Under the pieces are notes generated by a model. That model was not told where the DNA came from, did not search any database, and was given only the letters and a program-made list of their open reading frames with translations. 64,000 nt of DNA from Parafrigoribacterium mesophilum (GTDB taxonomy: Bacteria > Actinomycetota > Actinomycetes > Actinomycetales > Microbacteriaceae): the NCBI RefSeq assembly GCF_039652555.1, contig NZ_JBDJAF010000001.1, forward strand, positions 1,364,001 through 1,428,000, read 5' to 3'. Position 1 is the stretch's first letter, and the number at the start of each line of letters is the position of its first letter. Position numbers and translations under genes: made by a program. Of the stretch, positions 51,535-60,284 are shown piece after piece.

Positions 51535-52557
51535 TCAAGCCTTCGGCGGCGCCGTGCTCGCCCGCACGATGAGACTTGTCGCAAGATCGAGACGAACGAG
51601 CTTGTGATGCGGATCGTCGCGCATCGCGAGCACAAGACGCGTCGCCTCTTCCGCCATCTCGATCAAGGGCTGACGTACCGTTGTGAGCTTGGGGCCCATC
51701 CAACTGGCACTCGGAACATCGTCGTAGCCAACCACGGAAACATCGTCCGGGATGACCAGGCCCTGCATGCGTGCGGCTTCATAGACCCCGAAGGCCTGGA
51801 GATCGTTGCCTGCGAAGATCGCAGTCGGTCGATCCGCTCTGGTCAAGAGCCTCGTACCGGCAGCAACCCCATCCTCGTAGTGAAAGCTGCCAGCTTCGAT
51901 GAGCGTCGCCTCGAACGGGATGCCCGCCTCGTCCAGCGCAGCGCGGTACCCGGACAGCCGAGCGCGCGAGCACAGCATTTCCTGCGGGCCATTGACCATG
52001 GCGATCCTGCGGTGACCGAGCTCGATCAGGTGCCTCGTAGCCGCCAGGCCGCCCGACCAGTTGGCCGACCCCACCGACGAGACATCCTGGTCCGGCTCCC
52101 CGGCCGGGTCGAGCACGACAAACGGAATGTTGCGGGTTCTCAGCTGTCTCTTGTGGTCAATCGAGAGGTCCGAAAAGAGCAGGATGACGCCGGCTGGTTG
52201 CCGTCGGAGGATTCCGTCGATCCAGTCGGGTGCGAGCGACAGGTGTCTCCCGCTTTCCGTGAGGATGACACTGAGACCCCTCTCCCGCGCGACGCTCTCG
52301 ACTCCCCGGATGATCTGAAGCGACCACTCGCTGTCGATGTTGTCGAACACTAATTCAAGGAGGATGCCCTGTTCATGGGCGGTGCCACGCCGGCTATACC
52401 CCGCGGAGTGAAGCAGGCCTTCGATCTGTTCGCGTACCGAATCAGAGACGCCGGCTCGGCCATTGAGCACCTTTGAAACCGTCGACACCGACACTGAGGC
52501 ACCGTGCGCAATCTCGGCGAGTGTGGCACGCGGCTGCGAAACCTTTTGCTGGCTCAT
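51535..52557 (-). CDS. LacI-family repressor of the GH1/Gfo-ThuA module
   Basis: A 340-residue regulator with helix-turn-helix TLAEIAHGASVSVSTVSKVL, an effector domain (RHLIELGHRRIAMVNGPQEM, VVGYDDVPSASWMGPKLTTV) and normal length. It is divergent from an ABC importer operon and upstream of the Gfo-ThuA-Gfo-GH1 genes, so it probably controls both sides. An 11-bp repeat present in its own first codons also occurs in the importer leader (see the promoter entry). Confidence 0.92.
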   Translation of the reverse strand: MSQQKVSQPRATLAEIAHGASVSVSTVSKVLNGRAGVSDSVREQIEGLLHSAGYSRRGTAHEQGILLELVFDNIDSEWSLQIIRGVESVARERGLSVILTESGRHLSLAPDWIDGILRRQPAGVILLFSDLSIDHKRQLRTRNIPFVVLDPAGEPDQDVSSVGSANWSGGLAATRHLIELGHRRIAMVNGPQEMLCSRARLSGYRAALDEAGIPFEATLIEAGSFHYEDGVAAGTRLLTRADRPTAIFAGNDLQAFGVYEAARMQGLVIPDDVSVVGYDDVPSASWMGPKLTTVRQPLIEMAEEATRLVLAMRDDPHHKLVRLDLATSLIVRASTAPPKA

Positions 52558-52624
52558 GCGCTCATGGTACCGGTCAAACAGGCTCGCGCCGTGGCCGCTG
52601 GACGCAGTCCGTCTCGACTTTTTG

Positions 52625-52653
52625 TTGACAATGCCCGAGAACCCATGAATACT
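52625..52653 (+). promoter_or_regulatory. candidate promoter of the third importer operon
   Basis: TTGACA (52625-52630) and AATACT (52648-52653) are 17 bp apart and read toward the binding-protein gene at 52759. Sixteen bases further, CGAAACCTTTT (52669-52679) repeats exactly a stretch at 52537-52547 inside the first codons of the divergent LacI gene and could mark repressor contact sites. The rest of this 201-bp gap shows nothing else. Confidence 0.5.
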
Positions 52654-52758
52654 GATGCCGTCGCTGAACGAAACCTTTTCATGAACAGAGCGACAATTGC
52701 ATCCAACGACGAATCAACACCGCTGCCACTGTCGACGGCGGCTGGAAAGGAAACTGTC

Positions 52759-54081
52759 ATGGCTTCACAATCCACAGGATCTTCCTTCTCGAGGCGCGGT
52801 TTCCTGGGAATCGCCGGAGGCGTCGCAGCGACTGCCGTGCTCGCAGCCTGCTCGACCGGAGGGAAGGCCGGAGCCGGTTCTGCCAAGGCGATCAAGTTCT
52901 GGAACATGCCGTGGGGCGGCACCGAATTCAACCCGACCGACAAGAAGATCACGCTGGCGTATACACCCAAGAGTGGCCTCGGGGCGGCAACCTATCAAGA
53001 AATTCAGTGGGCGAACTTCACTCAGACGTTCTCGTCCGCCGTCGCATCCAACACCGGTCCAGCGGTGAGTTCCGGTGGCGGGACGCAAGCCTTCCAGTTC
53101 GCCCATCAGGGCAAGATCGCCTATGCAGATCACCTGCTCGACAGTTGGAAGAAGTACGGCATCTACGACGACTTCTTCGACGGCCTGGTAGACACGATGA
53201 AGACCGATGAGGGCTACGCGGCAGTGCCGTACAACCTTGACGTGCGGATCTCGTGGTACAACAAGACCCTGCTCGAACAGGCGGGTGTCGAGCCGCCAAC
53301 AGACTGGGACTCTTACAGGAACGTCTGCGCAGCGCTCAAGAAGAATGGCGTCTACGGGTTTGGTCTCGGCTCCGGCGCCGGCAGCTTCACCGGCAGCCAC
53401 ATCCTCACGGCGTTCATGATCAACAACGGAGGCGGGCTGTTCAACGCCGATAAGAAACCAGACTGCGTCACCCCGCAGAACATCGAGGCCATGGAGTACA
53501 TCCTGGATCTCGTGAAGAGCGGATACAGCGACCCGGCGGCAGCGACCTACACGAGCGCCAACGTGCAATCGCAATGGAAGGCAAAGAAGTTCGGCTTCGG
53601 GTGGGACGGCGCAGGTCTCGCCGCTGGAGCCGTGGGTGATGTTGCGGGCGACCTTGTAGTCGGGAGCCCGCTCACCAGTCCGAGCGGCAAGAAAGGCGGT
53701 CTGTACTTCCCGAACAACATCATGATGTACAAGAACACGCCGAGCCAGGAGAGTTCCGAGGCGTTCCTTACCTACTACTACCAGAACATGAAGGAGCTGT
53801 GGTTGAAGAAGACCGGGATCGGCCTGCCGCCGCTGAAGTCGATCTCGGAGACCGCTGAATTCCAGTCCGAACCGAACAATGTCAAGATCATCAAGGAATG
53901 GCAGCCCGTCTTCAAGACCTGGGCCGCACCGGGCGGTGACGGACTGTTCTACAACATTGCCAACACCGTCGACGGAACCGCTCCGATGATCACCTTCGCG
54001 CAGGCGATCCTCGGTGGAAGGACCGACGCAAAGAGCGCTCTGACCACGTTGCAGACTTCTATGGAAGGCCTCATGAAGTAA
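52759..54081 (+). CDS. ABC transporter sugar-binding lipoprotein (GH1/Gfo module)
   Basis: A 440-residue family 1 solute-binding protein. The signal has a twin-arginine motif SRRGFLG at 11-17 and a lipobox ending at Cys31 (TAVLAACSTGG), so it may be exported folded by the Tat route. IKFWNMPWGG opens the mature domain. ATG at 52759 has GGAAAGGAAA upstream. First gene of an operon with two permeases; a hairpin follows it. Ligand is unknown; a beta-glucoside is suggested by the GH1 gene. Confidence 0.9.
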   Translation: MASQSTGSSFSRRGFLGIAGGVAATAVLAACSTGGKAGAGSAKAIKFWNMPWGGTEFNPTDKKITLAYTPKSGLGAATYQEIQWANFTQTFSSAVASNTGPAVSSGGGTQAFQFAHQGKIAYADHLLDSWKKYGIYDDFFDGLVDTMKTDEGYAAVPYNLDVRISWYNKTLLEQAGVEPPTDWDSYRNVCAALKKNGVYGFGLGSGAGSFTGSHILTAFMINNGGGLFNADKKPDCVTPQNIEAMEYILDLVKSGYSDPAAATYTSANVQSQWKAKKFGFGWDGAGLAAGAVGDVAGDLVVGSPLTSPSGKKGGLYFPNNIMMYKNTPSQESSEAFLTYYYQNMKELWLKKTGIGLPPLKSISETAEFQSEPNNVKIIKEWQPVFKTWAAPGGDGLFYNIANTVDGTAPMITFAQAILGGRTDAKSALTTLQTSMEGLMK

Positions 54082-54089
54082 GGCCGAAC

Positions 54090-54123
54090 GGGGGTGGGCC
54101 GAGCGCAAGCCGGGCCCGCTCCC
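54090..54123 (+). promoter_or_regulatory. intercistronic hairpin after the binding-protein gene
   Basis: Eleven bases from 54090 (GGGGGTGGGCC region) pair with 54113-54123 (GGCCCGCTCCC region) with two G-U pairs and a 12-base loop; CTTTG follows. It lies between the binding protein stop and the first permease, so it could be a partial terminator that lowers expression of the membrane subunits. Confidence 0.65.
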
Positions 54124-54160
54124 CTTTGACCATCACCGGGATCTTCGAAGGAGAAGCACT

Positions 54161-55129
54161 ATGGCGACCCTGTCCGTGATCGGAGCGCTCAAGAAGGCGC
54201 GGAGCGGCGTGGGGAACGCCGGGTCGCCGCGGCCCCGGCCATCCAGCAACCGAGAAACCAAGCGCGCGTTCTCCCACTCTCGGACATTCTTCTTTTTTGT
54301 GCTGCCGTCGCTGATACTGCTTCTGCTCTTGAACCTCTACCCGGTGATTTACGCGGGCCTGCAATCCCTGCGCAACGGCGACCTGCTGAGCGCGGGCGAT
54401 TTTGTCGGCATGCACAATTACGTCTCGATCGTGCAGACCCCGGCGTTCTGGCACGCCACCGGCTTCACTATCGTCTTCACCCTCGTGGGCGTCTTCGGAA
54501 GTTGGGCCATCGGACTCGCGCTCGCCCTGCTGCTGCGCACCCGGATCCCGGCTAACGGCTTGTTCAAGGTGCTGCTGCTGCTGCCTTGGGTGGTCCCGGT
54601 CGTGGTTTCGGCGACATCGTGGAACTGGCTGGTGGCGACACCGCAATCGCCACTGCCGATGCTCGCGCAGGCGCTGGGCCTCGGCAACGTGCTGTTCCTC
54701 GCAGATCCGCTGCTCGCACAAGTGACGTTGTGCGTGTTCAAGGTCTGGATCAGCTTCCCGTTCATGATGATGATGATGTCCTCGGCACTGGCTTCGGTGG
54801 ACATCAACGTTTACGAGGCATCCAGAATCGACGGCGCCTCGAGCTGGCAGATCTTCGGGGGCATCACACTGCCGATGATTTCGCGCTCGACATACATCAG
54901 CTGGATCTTGATGACGATCTTCTGCGTCAACGACTTCCCGAGTGTGTTCCTGCTGACCGGCGGCGGGCCGGTCAACTCCACGCAGACCCTCGTCGTCCTG
55001 GCCTACTCGACCGTCTTTCAGAACTTCCAGACCGGGCCGGGGGTCGCGATCGCCTTCATCATGACCATCGTGCTCGTGATCATCGCCACGATGCTGTACC
55101 GCCAGATTCGAAAGGTGAACATCGAATGA
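54161..55129 (+). CDS. carbohydrate ABC transporter permease, MalF type
   Basis: A 322-residue permease with a basic 45-residue N-terminus and six helices; EAA loop VYEASRIDGASSWQIFGGIT. GAAGGAGAAG lies before the ATG. Its stop overlaps the next permease start by 4 bp (ATGA). No ATPase gene is in the operon. Confidence 0.92.
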   Translation: MATLSVIGALKKARSGVGNAGSPRPRPSSNRETKRAFSHSRTFFFFVLPSLILLLLLNLYPVIYAGLQSLRNGDLLSAGDFVGMHNYVSIVQTPAFWHATGFTIVFTLVGVFGSWAIGLALALLLRTRIPANGLFKVLLLLPWVVPVVVSATSWNWLVATPQSPLPMLAQALGLGNVLFLADPLLAQVTLCVFKVWISFPFMMMMMSSALASVDINVYEASRIDGASSWQIFGGITLPMISRSTYISWILMTIFCVNDFPSVFLLTGGGPVNSTQTLVVLAYSTVFQNFQTGPGVAIAFIMTIVLVIIATMLYRQIRKVNIE

Positions 55130-56016
55130 GTGTGATTACTTCGGAGGTCGCCGATACCCGCCTGAGCCAACCCGCGGCACCTCCTATCAAACGGCGTACC
55201 CTCACCCAAGCAGCGGAACGAGGCAAGTGGTGGCGTTTTCTCGCCGTGCTGATCATCTCCGCCATCGTGTTGGTCCCCATCGTCGCCGTGGTGCTGCTCT
55301 CGCTTGAACCGTCGCTCGGTAGCACGGAAACCGGTGCGACGCTGGAGAACTTCGGCAAGGTCTTCGCGCAGACGTCGGTAGGAGCGTGGCTCGCGAACAG
55401 CCTCATCGTCACCCTGGTCACCGTCGTCATCGCGGTGATCGTCGCGGCACCCGCTGGATATGTGCTCTCCCGAGGCCGCAGTCGGCTGGTCTCCGGCTAC
55501 TCGCTCATCCTATTCATCGTGCAGTCGCTGCCGGTCGTCACCGCGGTGATTCCCCTGTTCATTCTGTTCGCCCAGGTCGGTCTGGTCGATAACTTGGCAG
55601 GCGTCACGATCATCTACGTGGGTTCGACCATGTCCGTTGCGATTTGGATGATGGCCGCGTACTTCGACTCGATTCCGATTACTCTCGAAGAGGCCGCATG
55701 GATGGACGGCTGCTCGGTTTTCGGCAGCTTTGCCCGCATCGTATTGCGTAACTCATTGCCTGGTGTGCTTTCCACCGCCATCTTCGCGTTTCTGCTTGCC
55801 TGGAACGACTACCTGGTCGCTGTGGTGTTCCTACGCTCCGACGCGAACTACACCCTGCAGATCGGCCTGCAGACGTTCTTCCAGCAGAATCAGACGAACT
55901 GGGGACTGGTCATGGCCGTCGCCGTCATCATGATGCTGCCACCGGTCATCCTGTTCGCGGTGCTGAACAAGTACTTCAGCGTCGGGGGGATCGGCGGCTC
56001 GCTCGCCGGACGCTGA
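55126..56016 (+). CDS. carbohydrate ABC transporter permease, MalG type
   Basis: A 296-residue permease; EAA loop TLEEAAWMDGCSVFGSFARI, with a cysteine where most have alanine. Six helices. The ATG overlaps the preceding stop. It converges on the XylH-type permease gene of the arabinose module; the 62-bp gap between them has only short, imperfect inverted repeats. Confidence 0.92.
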   Translation: MSVITSEVADTRLSQPAAPPIKRRTLTQAAERGKWWRFLAVLIISAIVLVPIVAVVLLSLEPSLGSTETGATLENFGKVFAQTSVGAWLANSLIVTLVTVVIAVIVAAPAGYVLSRGRSRLVSGYSLILFIVQSLPVVTAVIPLFILFAQVGLVDNLAGVTIIYVGSTMSVAIWMMAAYFDSIPITLEEAAWMDGCSVFGSFARIVLRNSLPGVLSTAIFAFLLAWNDYLVAVVFLRSDANYTLQIGLQTFFQQNQTNWGLVMAVAVIMMLPPVILFAVLNKYFSVGGIGGSLAGR

Positions 56017-56078
56017 ATCCCCCGTCAGGCGGTGAACGCACCGGGGCGGAAAGGGAACATCGCCCGGGGTAACCGTCG

Positions 56079-57317
56079 TCAGTGCCCGCCGGAGCGCCGC
56101 TTGTTGAACACGTCGAACGCCACGGCGAGCAGCAGCACCAGGCCCTTGACCGCCTGCTGCCATTCGATGCCGATGCCCATGATCGACATGCCGTTGTTGA
56201 GCACGCCGATGATGAGGCCGCCGATGATGCCGCCGGCGATCGTACCGACGCCACCGTGGATGGCCGCACCGCCGACGAACGCGGCCGCGATGGCCTCGAG
56301 CTCGAATCCGTCGCCGGCCTTGGGGCCGGCGAGGTTGAGGCGTGCCGTGAAGACAAGCCCGGCGATCGCGGTGAGCACGCCCATGTTGACGAACAGCCAG
56401 AACGCCACGTTCTTCGTCTTGACGCCGCTGAGCTCCGCCGCGTGCAGGTTGCCCCCGATCGCGTAGATGTAACGCCCGAACGGTGTGCTCTTCATGACCA
56501 CGCCGTAGACGAGCACGAGGATCGCCAACAGGATCAACGTGATCGGAAGGCCCTTGAAGGTCGCCAGCGCGTACGCCAGGAAGAGCACGCCGACGGACAC
56601 GAGCACGAGTTTGGCGACGAACCAGGCGGCGGGTTCGACTTCTTGTCCGTAGCTCTGCCTGGCGTGCCTGGCGCGGGTCTGGGTCACGGCCAGGGCGACG
56701 ATGGCGATGATCGCGATCCCCATGGTGACCGGGTCGACTTGGTATTCCCCGAGGAGGTCGGTGAGGAACCCGTTGCCGATCGCCCGGTATTCGAGCGGGA
56801 ACGAGCCGATGTTGGCGTTGCCCAGTACCACGAGCGCAAGCCCGCGGAAGATGAGCATGCCGGCCAGCGTCACGATGAACGACGGTATGTCGACATAGGC
56901 GATCCAGAAGCCCTGCCAGGCGCCGGCCAATGCGCCGACCAGCAGCGACAGGATGATCGCAAGCCACCAGGGCAGCCCCATGTTCACCGCGAAGACGCCG
57001 GACACCGCTCCGATGAACGCGGCCATCGAGCCGACCGAGAGGTCGATGTGGCCCGCAACGATGAGCATCACCATCCCCATGGACAGAATCAGGATGTAGC
57101 CGTTCTGCACGATGAGGTTGGAGATGTTCTGCGGACGCAGCAACACGCCGTCCGTGAGGAACTGGAACAGCACCACAACGACGATGAGTGCGAGGAAGAT
57201 CCCGTTTTTTCCGATGTCGCTGAGAATGTGGCCGAGTGCGGATCCCGGGGTGCGGTTGCCGTCGCGCTTGCCCGCATCCGCCTTGCCTGGCTTCGGCCGT
57301 TGCATGGTGTCAGTCAT
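56079..57317 (-). CDS. xylH: monosaccharide ABC transporter permease, XylH/MmsB type
   Basis: A 412-residue permease of the BPD_transp_2 family, the type paired with double-domain ATPases such as XylG. About ten helices; GHIDLSVGSMAAFIGAVSG is the family signature, repeated-like GGVGTIAGGIIGGLIIGVLN near the end. It is the last gene of the binding protein-ATPase-permease operon. L-arabinose is favoured as the substrate because the operon follows the araBDA genes; the symbol reflects family rather than proven sugar. Confidence 0.88.
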   Translation of the reverse strand: MTDTMQRPKPGKADAGKRDGNRTPGSALGHILSDIGKNGIFLALIVVVVLFQFLTDGVLLRPQNISNLIVQNGYILILSMGMVMLIVAGHIDLSVGSMAAFIGAVSGVFAVNMGLPWWLAIILSLLVGALAGAWQGFWIAYVDIPSFIVTLAGMLIFRGLALVVLGNANIGSFPLEYRAIGNGFLTDLLGEYQVDPVTMGIAIIAIVALAVTQTRARHARQSYGQEVEPAAWFVAKLVLVSVGVLFLAYALATFKGLPITLILLAILVLVYGVVMKSTPFGRYIYAIGGNLHAAELSGVKTKNVAFWLFVNMGVLTAIAGLVFTARLNLAGPKAGDGFELEAIAAAFVGGAAIHGGVGTIAGGIIGGLIIGVLNNGMSIMGIGIEWQQAVKGLVLLLAVAFDVFNKRRSGGH

Positions 57318-57356
57318 TGACGTGAAGTCTCCTTGTGAGTCTCGTGCGGCGCCTGC

Positions 57357-58895
57357 CTAGGACGCTTTTTCCATGGTCATGAGTTTGATGAGTGCTTCCG
57401 GGGTGGCCTGCGCGATCGGCAGTTCGCCGGTGATCCGCCCCTCGGCGAGCGTGTAGATCCGGTCGCAGGTTCCGATGAGCTCCGGCAGTTCGGACGAGAT
57501 CACGATGATGCCTTTGCCCTCCGACGCCAACCGGTTGATGATCGTGTAGATCTCGTACTTCGCGCCGACGTCGATGCCGCGAGTGGGCTCATCCAGGATG
57601 AGCACCTCCGGGTCGGCGTAGATCCACTTGCTCAGCACGACTTTCTGCTGGTTTCCGCCGCTGAGCTGCCCGGTGTTCGACAGCACAGAGGGAGCCTTGA
57701 TGTTCATGCTCTTGCGGTACTTGTCCGCGACGGCGTACTCCTTGTTGTCATCGACGAGTCCCAGCCGGGTCAGCTTGCCCAGCGACGCCATCGAGATGTT
57801 CCGCTTGATGTCCTCGAGCATGTTCAGCCCGTAGTTCTTGCGGTCCTCGGTGGCGTAGGCGAGCCCGTTAGCGATGGCTTCCGAGACGGTGCGGGTCTTG
57901 ATCTCCTTGCCGTGCAGGTACACCTTGCCCGAAATCCGGCTCCCGTAGGAGCGCCCGAACAAACTCATCGCGAATTCGGTGCGGCCGGCGCCCATCAGCC
58001 CGGCGATGCCGACGATTTCGCCTCGGTTGACGGTGATGTTGACGCCGTCCACCATGACGCGCGTCGAATCCTGCGGGTGGTAGGCGGTCCAGTCCTCGAC
58101 GCGCAGGATCTCCTCGCCGATCGATGGGGTATGGTCCGGGTAACGGTGTTCGAGGTCCCGACCCACCATGTCCTGGATCATGCGATCCTCGGTGACGTCG
58201 TCTTTGGCGATCGTCTCGATTACTCGGCCGTCGCGGATAACGGTGACGGCGTCGCCGATCTTCTTGATCTCGTTGAGCTTGTGGGAAATGATGATCGAGC
58301 TGATGCCCTCGGCCTGGAGGCTGCGAATCAGCCCCAGCAGGTGCGCGGAGTCGTCGTCGTTGAGAGCGGCAGTTGGCTCGTCGAGAATGAGGAGCTTCAC
58401 CCGCTTGGAGAGTGCCTTGGCGATCTCCACGAGCTGTTGCTTGCCGACGCCCAGTTGCATGACGGGGGTGGTCGGGCTTTCCCTCAGTCCCACGCGTTCG
58501 AGCAGCGCCACGGCTTCCTGATTGGTCTTGTTCCAATCGATGAGCCGGTTCTTCCCCTTGATCTCGTTGTTGAGGAAGATGTTTTCGGCGATCGACAGGT
58601 AGGGGCTCAGCGTCAGCTCCTGGTGGATGATGACGATGCCTTGGGCTTCGCTGTCCCGGATGTTGCCGAACGCCACCGTCTCGCCCTCGAAGACAATGTC
58701 GCCCTCATAGCTGCCGTGCGGGTAGACCCCGCTCAGCACGTTCATGAGTGTGGATTTGCCGGCGCCATTCTCGCCGCAGATGGCGTGGATCTCGCCTCGA
58801 CCGACGGTGAGAGTGACATCCTGGAGCGCTTTGACTCCGGGGAAGGTCTTGGTTATCGACCGCATCTCCAGGATGTTCGTCGTCACGTGAGTCAC
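57357..58895 (-). CDS. xylG: monosaccharide ABC transporter ATPase with two nucleotide-binding domains, XylG type
   Basis: A 512-residue cytoplasmic ATPase made of two ABC domains. The first has Walker A GENGAGKSTLMNVLSG and Walker B LLILDEPTAAL; its signature region is QLGVGKQQLVEIAKAL. The second has a degenerate P-loop (GIAGLMGAGRTEFAMSLFG), signature LSGGNQQKVVLSKWI and EVLILDEPTRGIDVGAK. This asymmetry is normal in the XylG/MglA family. It lies 39 bp before the permease gene and after a long hairpin that follows the binding protein gene. Confidence 0.92.
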   Translation of the reverse strand: MTHVTTNILEMRSITKTFPGVKALQDVTLTVGRGEIHAICGENGAGKSTLMNVLSGVYPHGSYEGDIVFEGETVAFGNIRDSEAQGIVIIHQELTLSPYLSIAENIFLNNEIKGKNRLIDWNKTNQEAVALLERVGLRESPTTPVMQLGVGKQQLVEIAKALSKRVKLLILDEPTAALNDDDSAHLLGLIRSLQAEGISSIIISHKLNEIKKIGDAVTVIRDGRVIETIAKDDVTEDRMIQDMVGRDLEHRYPDHTPSIGEEILRVEDWTAYHPQDSTRVMVDGVNITVNRGEIVGIAGLMGAGRTEFAMSLFGRSYGSRISGKVYLHGKEIKTRTVSEAIANGLAYATEDRKNYGLNMLEDIKRNISMASLGKLTRLGLVDDNKEYAVADKYRKSMNIKAPSVLSNTGQLSGGNQQKVVLSKWIYADPEVLILDEPTRGIDVGAKYEIYTIINRLASEGKGIIVISSELPELIGTCDRIYTLAEGRITGELPIAQATPEALIKLMTMEKAS

Positions 58896-58936
58896 CTGTT
58901 CCTTGGGTCAGAAGATGTTCAGAAGTGTAGGGGTAA

Positions 58937-58979
58937 CGGTGTGCCGGTGGGGGCGGAATGCGCCCCCACCGGTGTACCG
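58937..58979 (-). promoter_or_regulatory. long GC-rich hairpin between binding-protein and ATPase genes
   Basis: CCGGTGGGGGCG (58944-58955) and CGCCCCCACCGG (58961-58972) form a perfect 12-bp stem with a five-base loop; G-U pairs extend it outward to about 58937 and 58979. It begins 14 bp past the binding-protein stop. No U-run follows, so message stabilisation or partial termination is likely rather than a full stop. Confidence 0.8.
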
Positions 58980-58992
58980 CGCTCTGCTGCGA

Positions 58993-60117
58993 TCAGCCGT
59001 CGATGTCGGACTGCTTGTAGTAGCCGACGTCAACCAGTGCTGTCTTGATGTTGTCCTTGGTCACCACGACAGGCTCCAGGAGGAACGACGGCACGACCTT
59101 CTTGCCGTTGTCGTAGTCCTTGGTGTTGTTGATCTCCGGCTTGCTGCCGGTGAGCACCGCCTGTGCCATGCTCACGGCGACCTTGGCGAGGTCGCGGGTG
59201 TCCTTGAAGATGGTCGAGTACTGCTCGCCCGAGACGATCGCCTTGACAGAGTCGAGTTCGGCGTCCTGACCGGTGATGATCGGGAAGTCGTCTCCGACCT
59301 TGTATCCGGCGTCGGTCAATGCGGAGATGATGCCGCGCGACAGACCGTCGTACGGTGCCAGAACACCCTGTACCTGCGACCCGTCCGAGTAGCTCTTCGT
59401 CAGAAGGTCCTCCATGCGGCTCTGCGCCAGTTCGCCATCCCAGCGCAGGGTGGCGACCTTGGTGAAGTCGGTCTGCCCCGACTTGACGACCAGCACGCCC
59501 TTGTCGATGTACGGCTGGAGCACGGACATCGCACCCCTGAAGAAGAACCCGGCGTTGTTGTCATCCGGGCTGCCGGCGAAGAGCTCGACATTCAACGGAC
59601 CGGTGACACCCAAGTCCTTGCCGTCGGCGTCAACGACGCCCAAGCCGGTGAGCAACGAGGTGCCTTGCTGCACGCCGACCTTGAAGTTGTCGAACGACGC
59701 GTAGTAACTCACGTTCTTGGTGCCGTTGATGAGGCGGTCGTATGCGATGACCGGAATGTCTTGATCGGCCGCTTCCTGAAGCACGTTCGTGAGGGTGGTG
59801 CCGTCGATCGATGCAATGATGAGCACCTCGGCGCCCTTGGTGATCATGTTTTCGATTTGGTCGACCTGCCGCGGGATCTTGTCCTCGGCATACTGCAGGT
59901 CCACCTTGTAGCCGGCAGCCTCAAGTTGCTTCTTGATGTTGTCGCCGTCCTTGATCCACCGCTCGGATGACTTCGTCGGCATCGCGACGCCGATTAATCC
60001 GCCCTGGCCCGCTCCGTCGGCTCCGTTGGTGCCGGCTTTGCTGGAGGGCGCGCAGCCGACGAGACTGGCCACCATAGCTCCGGCGGCAAGCGACGCCAGA
60101 ATCACTCTCTTCTTCAC
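58993..60117 (-). CDS. xylF: monosaccharide-binding lipoprotein, XylF/ChvE type
   Basis: A 374-residue periplasmic-binding-protein-like family 4 lipoprotein. Signal VILASLAAGAMVASLVGC with Cys22, then GVAMPTKSSERWIKDGDNIK, typical of XylF/ChvE, and LIIASIDGTTLTNVLQEAAD. GTG at 60117 with AGAGGAAA upstream is chosen; the frame further up is not coding. First gene of the importer operon, 138 bp from a palindromic operator. Xylose or arabinose is the ligand; the ara genes next door favour L-arabinose. Confidence 0.9.
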   Translation of the reverse strand: MKKRVILASLAAGAMVASLVGCAPSSKAGTNGADGAGQGGLIGVAMPTKSSERWIKDGDNIKKQLEAAGYKVDLQYAEDKIPRQVDQIENMITKGAEVLIIASIDGTTLTNVLQEAADQDIPVIAYDRLINGTKNVSYYASFDNFKVGVQQGTSLLTGLGVVDADGKDLGVTGPLNVELFAGSPDDNNAGFFFRGAMSVLQPYIDKGVLVVKSGQTDFTKVATLRWDGELAQSRMEDLLTKSYSDGSQVQGVLAPYDGLSRGIISALTDAGYKVGDDFPIITGQDAELDSVKAIVSGEQYSTIFKDTRDLAKVAVSMAQAVLTGSKPEINNTKDYDNGKKVVPSFLLEPVVVTKDNIKTALVDVGYYKQSDIDG

Positions 60118-60255
60118 TCTTGTTTCCTCTCGAATCTTTCGATGGACGTCGTTGTCGTGCCTGTGCTGTGCGGATCCGGGTTGTCCATGAAGCCCGGCCG
60201 CTCGGGAACACCGAGTTGGTGCGCGCCGTGGAGCGTTGTATTGCGAAGGGAATCC

Positions 60256-60279
60256 CGCAATGTGACCGTTCACATTGCG
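60256..60279. promoter_or_regulatory. palindromic LacI/AraR-type operator
   Basis: Perfect 10-bp arms CGCAATGTGA and TCACATTGCG are separated by four bases (CCGT). The core resembles TGTGAACGTTCACA-type sites known for arabinose regulators of actinobacteria. It lies just after the LacI stop codon and upstream of the importer operon, in a 167-bp gap, so it should control the XylFGH-type genes; a matching site is expected upstream of araB outside the window. Confidence 0.8.
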
Positions 60280-60284
60280 TGACC

